A DNA stretch of 8,443 bases. Origin: Flavobacteriales bacterium UBA6049 (GTDB taxonomy: Bacteria; Bacteroidota; Bacteroidia; Flavobacteriales_G; Salibacteraceae). The stretch is taken from positions 1 to 8,443 of the forward strand of contig DIYR01000227.1 of NCBI GenBank assembly GCA_002429085.1, given 5' to 3'. The position numbers and the translations under genes were made by a program. The notes beneath the pieces were generated by a model. The model ran no database searches. It had not been told where the DNA came from and saw nothing but the letters and a program-made list of their open reading frames with translations. How positions within the stretch are numbered: position 1 is the stretch's first letter; each line of letters opens with the position of its first letter. Shown here in pieces: positions 6,398-8,443 of the stretch.

Positions 6398-7993
6398 TCA
6401 CTCAGCCTCAACGATTGATTGCCCTAACTTTTCGATGTATTGCTGAAAAACAATAGGGTTTTCTTTTTTTAGTTGCGTTACGGGCTTATTAACTATTAAA
6501 TCCAAATCATAACCATGCGTATGAAAAGCTTGAAGGAATTCGAGTATTTCACTCCTTTCCGAACGATATAGATCTGGATTCATAAGAACTTCTTTGCATT
6601 GCTGTACAGAAGTTATTTTTTGGCAACCTTGTAAATCCACATACCATGCGACACCAAAAACTAACGTTGTTTTTCCTCTCACTATTGCTTCCCATCCAGA
6701 CGTCCCGGTAGCAGTAGCAACAGCTTGAGCTGAGTCCATCAAAGCAAAAGGATCATAAGATAATGGAACAAATACAATCGAGTCACTTAACCTCTGCAAT
6801 CTTTCGTAAAAGCAAACTGAACGTATGTTGTTTACTCGATATGGCTGACGATAGTTTGAGGGATGATCTTTAATGTAAAGTTTCCAACCTTGTGGCAATG
6901 CCGCAATGAGAGTCTCTACAACCAATTCTACATGTTGATAATATTCAGCATCTGGTGTTGTCGTTCGCTCAGGTTGTGCATGTGGGGCAAAATAAACATA
7001 TTTTTGCGTAAGGTCCGGCACTGTGGAGTGAGCTTTATACCATTTCAACGCCTTACTGACATTCCACGCCACGCGAAAATGGCGAAGCTTATGATTTGGC
7101 AGTGTTGCAAGTCGTGGATGTAATTCCGATTTTTCTATTTGAGCACTGAAATCTAATCTAAATACTTTATCCTGATCTCTAAAAATTAGGGCCTTAATAT
7201 ATTGAGAAAATATTTGCACCAGAAGAGGAAGAGATTTCTTGAACCTTAATATTAAGCTCATATGTGCCCCCAAAACCTCATTATTTTTGGCAACATATTG
7301 AGGATTAGCAACATATTGAGGGATAGCATCTTTATGTGCTTTTTGCCTTAACTCAAAATATCTTTCAATAGCGGCGGATACATTAGATTTATCTTCAATA
7401 TCTTTATGTTTATCAATAAATTTGGTTCGATCTTTTAAGTTTGTAGAGGAAAAGAATCTCGCTAAACGTCTCCCATCTTCGCGCACTTCTATCTCTGTTG
7501 TCGTATTCCCCATACAATATTTTACCCCTAATATTTGGGCAGCAATATAGGCCGCATAATCATAAACGCGATGCGGTACTCGGGGGCACACAATAATTTC
7601 AACATCCAAATCTTGAATAATCGCTATCCACAGGCCTACCATTCTTAAAAAATAATACCGCCTATTCTCATAAGTAATATTCTGAGAATCAAGGCACCAT
7701 CGGTTCATCATTTCATAGAAAACTGCTTCATATTCAGAAATTTTCTCCAGAATACTTTCATCTAGATTTTGCAAACCGTCAGATATTTCTGAGTTATATT
7801 CTGGTGTTAATCCTCGAAGGGCAGCTTCATGGTGATAAAAAAGTGCTTCTGGGAATAGTGTTTCTATCTGTTCCCAAAAGGCATTATGTGTACCAACCCA
7901 CATAACCATTTTCCAGCCATGGTTTTTTTCGAGATATTTGGCTGTCTCCAACCAAACTGCTTCTAGGTTTTTTATGTAGATTACATTCTTCAT
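6398..7993 (-). CDS. Capsule-synthesis-like GT-B protein, paralog 2
   Basis: This 531-residue protein aligns along its length with the 540-residue neighbour. YFAPHAQPERTTTPDAEYY (334-352), YIKDHPSNY (373-381), DPFALMDSAQAV (414-425), TGTSGWEAL (429-437) and LVFGVAWY (444-451) are the same family signature, closer here to the usual QPERTT form. N-terminal blocks AVFYEMMNRW (90-99) and RVPHRVYDYA (138-147) match the paralog. The middle (about 195-330) is diverged and holds a short in-frame repeat, IPQYVA-NPQYVA. By family it should be a nucleotide-sugar-dependent enzyme of capsule or related glycan assembly; the donor is unknown. It lies 49 nt after the aminotransferase and 73 nt before paralog 1, all in one direction. 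No strong ribosome binding site precedes the ATG. The two copies probably arose by tandem duplication and then specialised. Confidence 0.8.
   Translation of the reverse strand: MKNVIYIKNLEAVWLETAKYLEKNHGWKMVMWVGTHNAFWEQIETLFPEALFYHHEAALRGLTPEYNSEISDGLQNLDESILEKISEYEAVFYEMMNRWCLDSQNITYENRRYYFLRMVGLWIAIIQDLDVEIIVCPRVPHRVYDYAAYIAAQILGVKYCMGNTTTEIEVREDGRRLARFFSSTNLKDRTKFIDKHKDIEDKSNVSAAIERYFELRQKAHKDAIPQYVANPQYVAKNNEVLGAHMSLILRFKKSLPLLVQIFSQYIKALIFRDQDKVFRLDFSAQIEKSELHPRLATLPNHKLRHFRVAWNVSKALKWYKAHSTVPDLTQKYVYFAPHAQPERTTTPDAEYYQHVELVVETLIAALPQGWKLYIKDHPSNYRQPYRVNNIRSVCFYERLQRLSDSIVFVPLSYDPFALMDSAQAVATATGTSGWEAIVRGKTTLVFGVAWYVDLQGCQKITSVQQCKEVLMNPDLYRSERSEILEFLQAFHTHGYDLDLIVNKPVTQLKKENPIVFQQYIEKLGQSIVEAE
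7291..7326. repeat. 18-bp tandem duplication inside paralog 2
   Basis: Units 7291-7308 (caacatattgaggattag) and 7309-7326 (caacatattgagggatag) match at 16 of 18 positions. The duplication is in frame and yields IPQYVA followed by NPQYVA near residues 224-235, in the diverged linker. Paralog 1 has no counterpart. Confidence 0.8.
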
Positions 7994-8042
7994 TTTGGTG
8001 CTACTGCATAAATATCACAAGAAATATCATAAATATAGAAAC

Positions 8043-8443
8043 CTATCTAACGCTAAATACTGGATAAATAATATCAATACCAAGATCCGTTTCAAGAGTT
8101 CCATTGGAAAGATGCTTTGTTAGTTCAGAGAATACAATATCATAAGCCTCTAATGTGCTAGAAACATCTTCCTTGGTATGCTCATAACAAAGATTATGGC
8201 TACCATTTATCAATACTCCCTCAGCAAGCATCTTCTTAAGAATAAACGTATTGATAGCGAAGCGTGATGAAGTGCTTTGATCAGTTACAGACATAATTTT
8301 CCAAGGCGCTTTACCACCTAGGCTCAACACATTTTCCAGTCTATGTTTAGTAACCAGATTGTTGAAACCTTGTGCTAATTCCTCTCCCAATTGCCAAATC
8401 GTTTCTATAACAGGCTCATTCTCTATTTTCTCAATAACAGCAA
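8043..8443 (-). CDS. Class III PLP aminotransferase, C-terminal part (gene runs off the window)
   Basis: The frame is open from 8443 to the TAG at 8045-8043, giving about 133 C-terminal residues. The sequence begins AVIEKIENEPVIETIWQLG, then LGGKAPWKIM, then FILKKMLAEGVLINGSHNLCY and EHTKEDVSSTLEAYDIVF. This is the C-terminal small domain of class III aminotransferases, closest in style to glutamate-1-semialdehyde aminotransferase-like proteins (about 430 residues in full). The PLP-binding lysine is outside the window. Such enzymes move an amino group to a carbonyl carbon. In a glycan cluster this suggests an amino-sugar or other amino precursor rather than haem synthesis, but that is inference. 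A TTG at 8390 is only an internal codon, not the start. It is the first visible gene of the minus-strand run. Confidence 0.85.
   Translation of the reverse strand, partial: AVIEKIENEPVIETIWQLGEELAQGFNNLVTKHRLENVLSLGGKAPWKIMSVTDQSTSSRFAINTFILKKMLAEGVLINGSHNLCYEHTKEDVSSTLEAYDIVFSELTKHLSNGTLETDLGIDIIYPVFSVR

Noticed and set aside
6863..7123. 86-residue plus-strand open frame in paralog 2
   Set aside because: It is antisense to the most conserved motif block of that gene, so it is a shadow.
1..8443. CRISPR array, tRNA or rRNA genes, toxin-antitoxin or defence system
   Set aside because: No spaced direct repeats, no RNA gene signatures and no paired small genes were seen; the gene content is explained by glycan synthesis and an IS.

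Overview
The window is an AT-rich stretch of what looks like a Gram-negative, probably proteobacterial, accessory locus for surface or secreted polysaccharide. This rests on family types only: a GT4 glycosyltransferase, two capsule-synthesis-type proteins, sugar-tailoring-type enzymes and an IS3-type transposase relic. No rRNA, tRNA or housekeeping gene fixes the taxon.

Layout. (1) Bases 1-23 are the outer end of an IS3-type insertion sequence whose body lies to the left of the window. (2) Bases 24-2543 hold two minus-strand genes, a radical SAM/SPASM protein (24-1409) and a class I methyltransferase (1742-2431), separated by a gene-free AT-rich gap. (3) At 2544-2566 there is a second, near-identical IS end facing the other way. 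It belongs to a decayed element whose transposase 3' end (2629-2844, minus strand) has an internal stop and small deletions. The radical SAM/methyltransferase pair is therefore bracketed by two ends of the same IS type, like the cargo of a composite transposon. (4) A plus-strand GNAT acetyltransferase (2977-3513) converges on (5) a minus-strand run of four genes. In transcription order these are a class III aminotransferase (partial, from 8443 to 8043), two paralogous capsule-synthesis-like proteins (7993-6398, 6324-4702) and a GT4 glycosyltransferase (4686-3529). Spacings of 49, 73 and 15 nt suggest one operon.

How they may work together (inference). The aminotransferase would supply an amino precursor. 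The two paralogous GT-B-like proteins and the GT4 enzyme would assemble or extend a glycan. The acetyltransferase and methyltransferase would decorate it. The radical SAM protein could perform an unusual modification, but its substrate cannot be read from the sequence. The strongest points for a second look are the IS-bracketed cargo, whose first gene stops exactly at the IS boundary, and the diverged tandem paralogs of the capsule-synthesis type.
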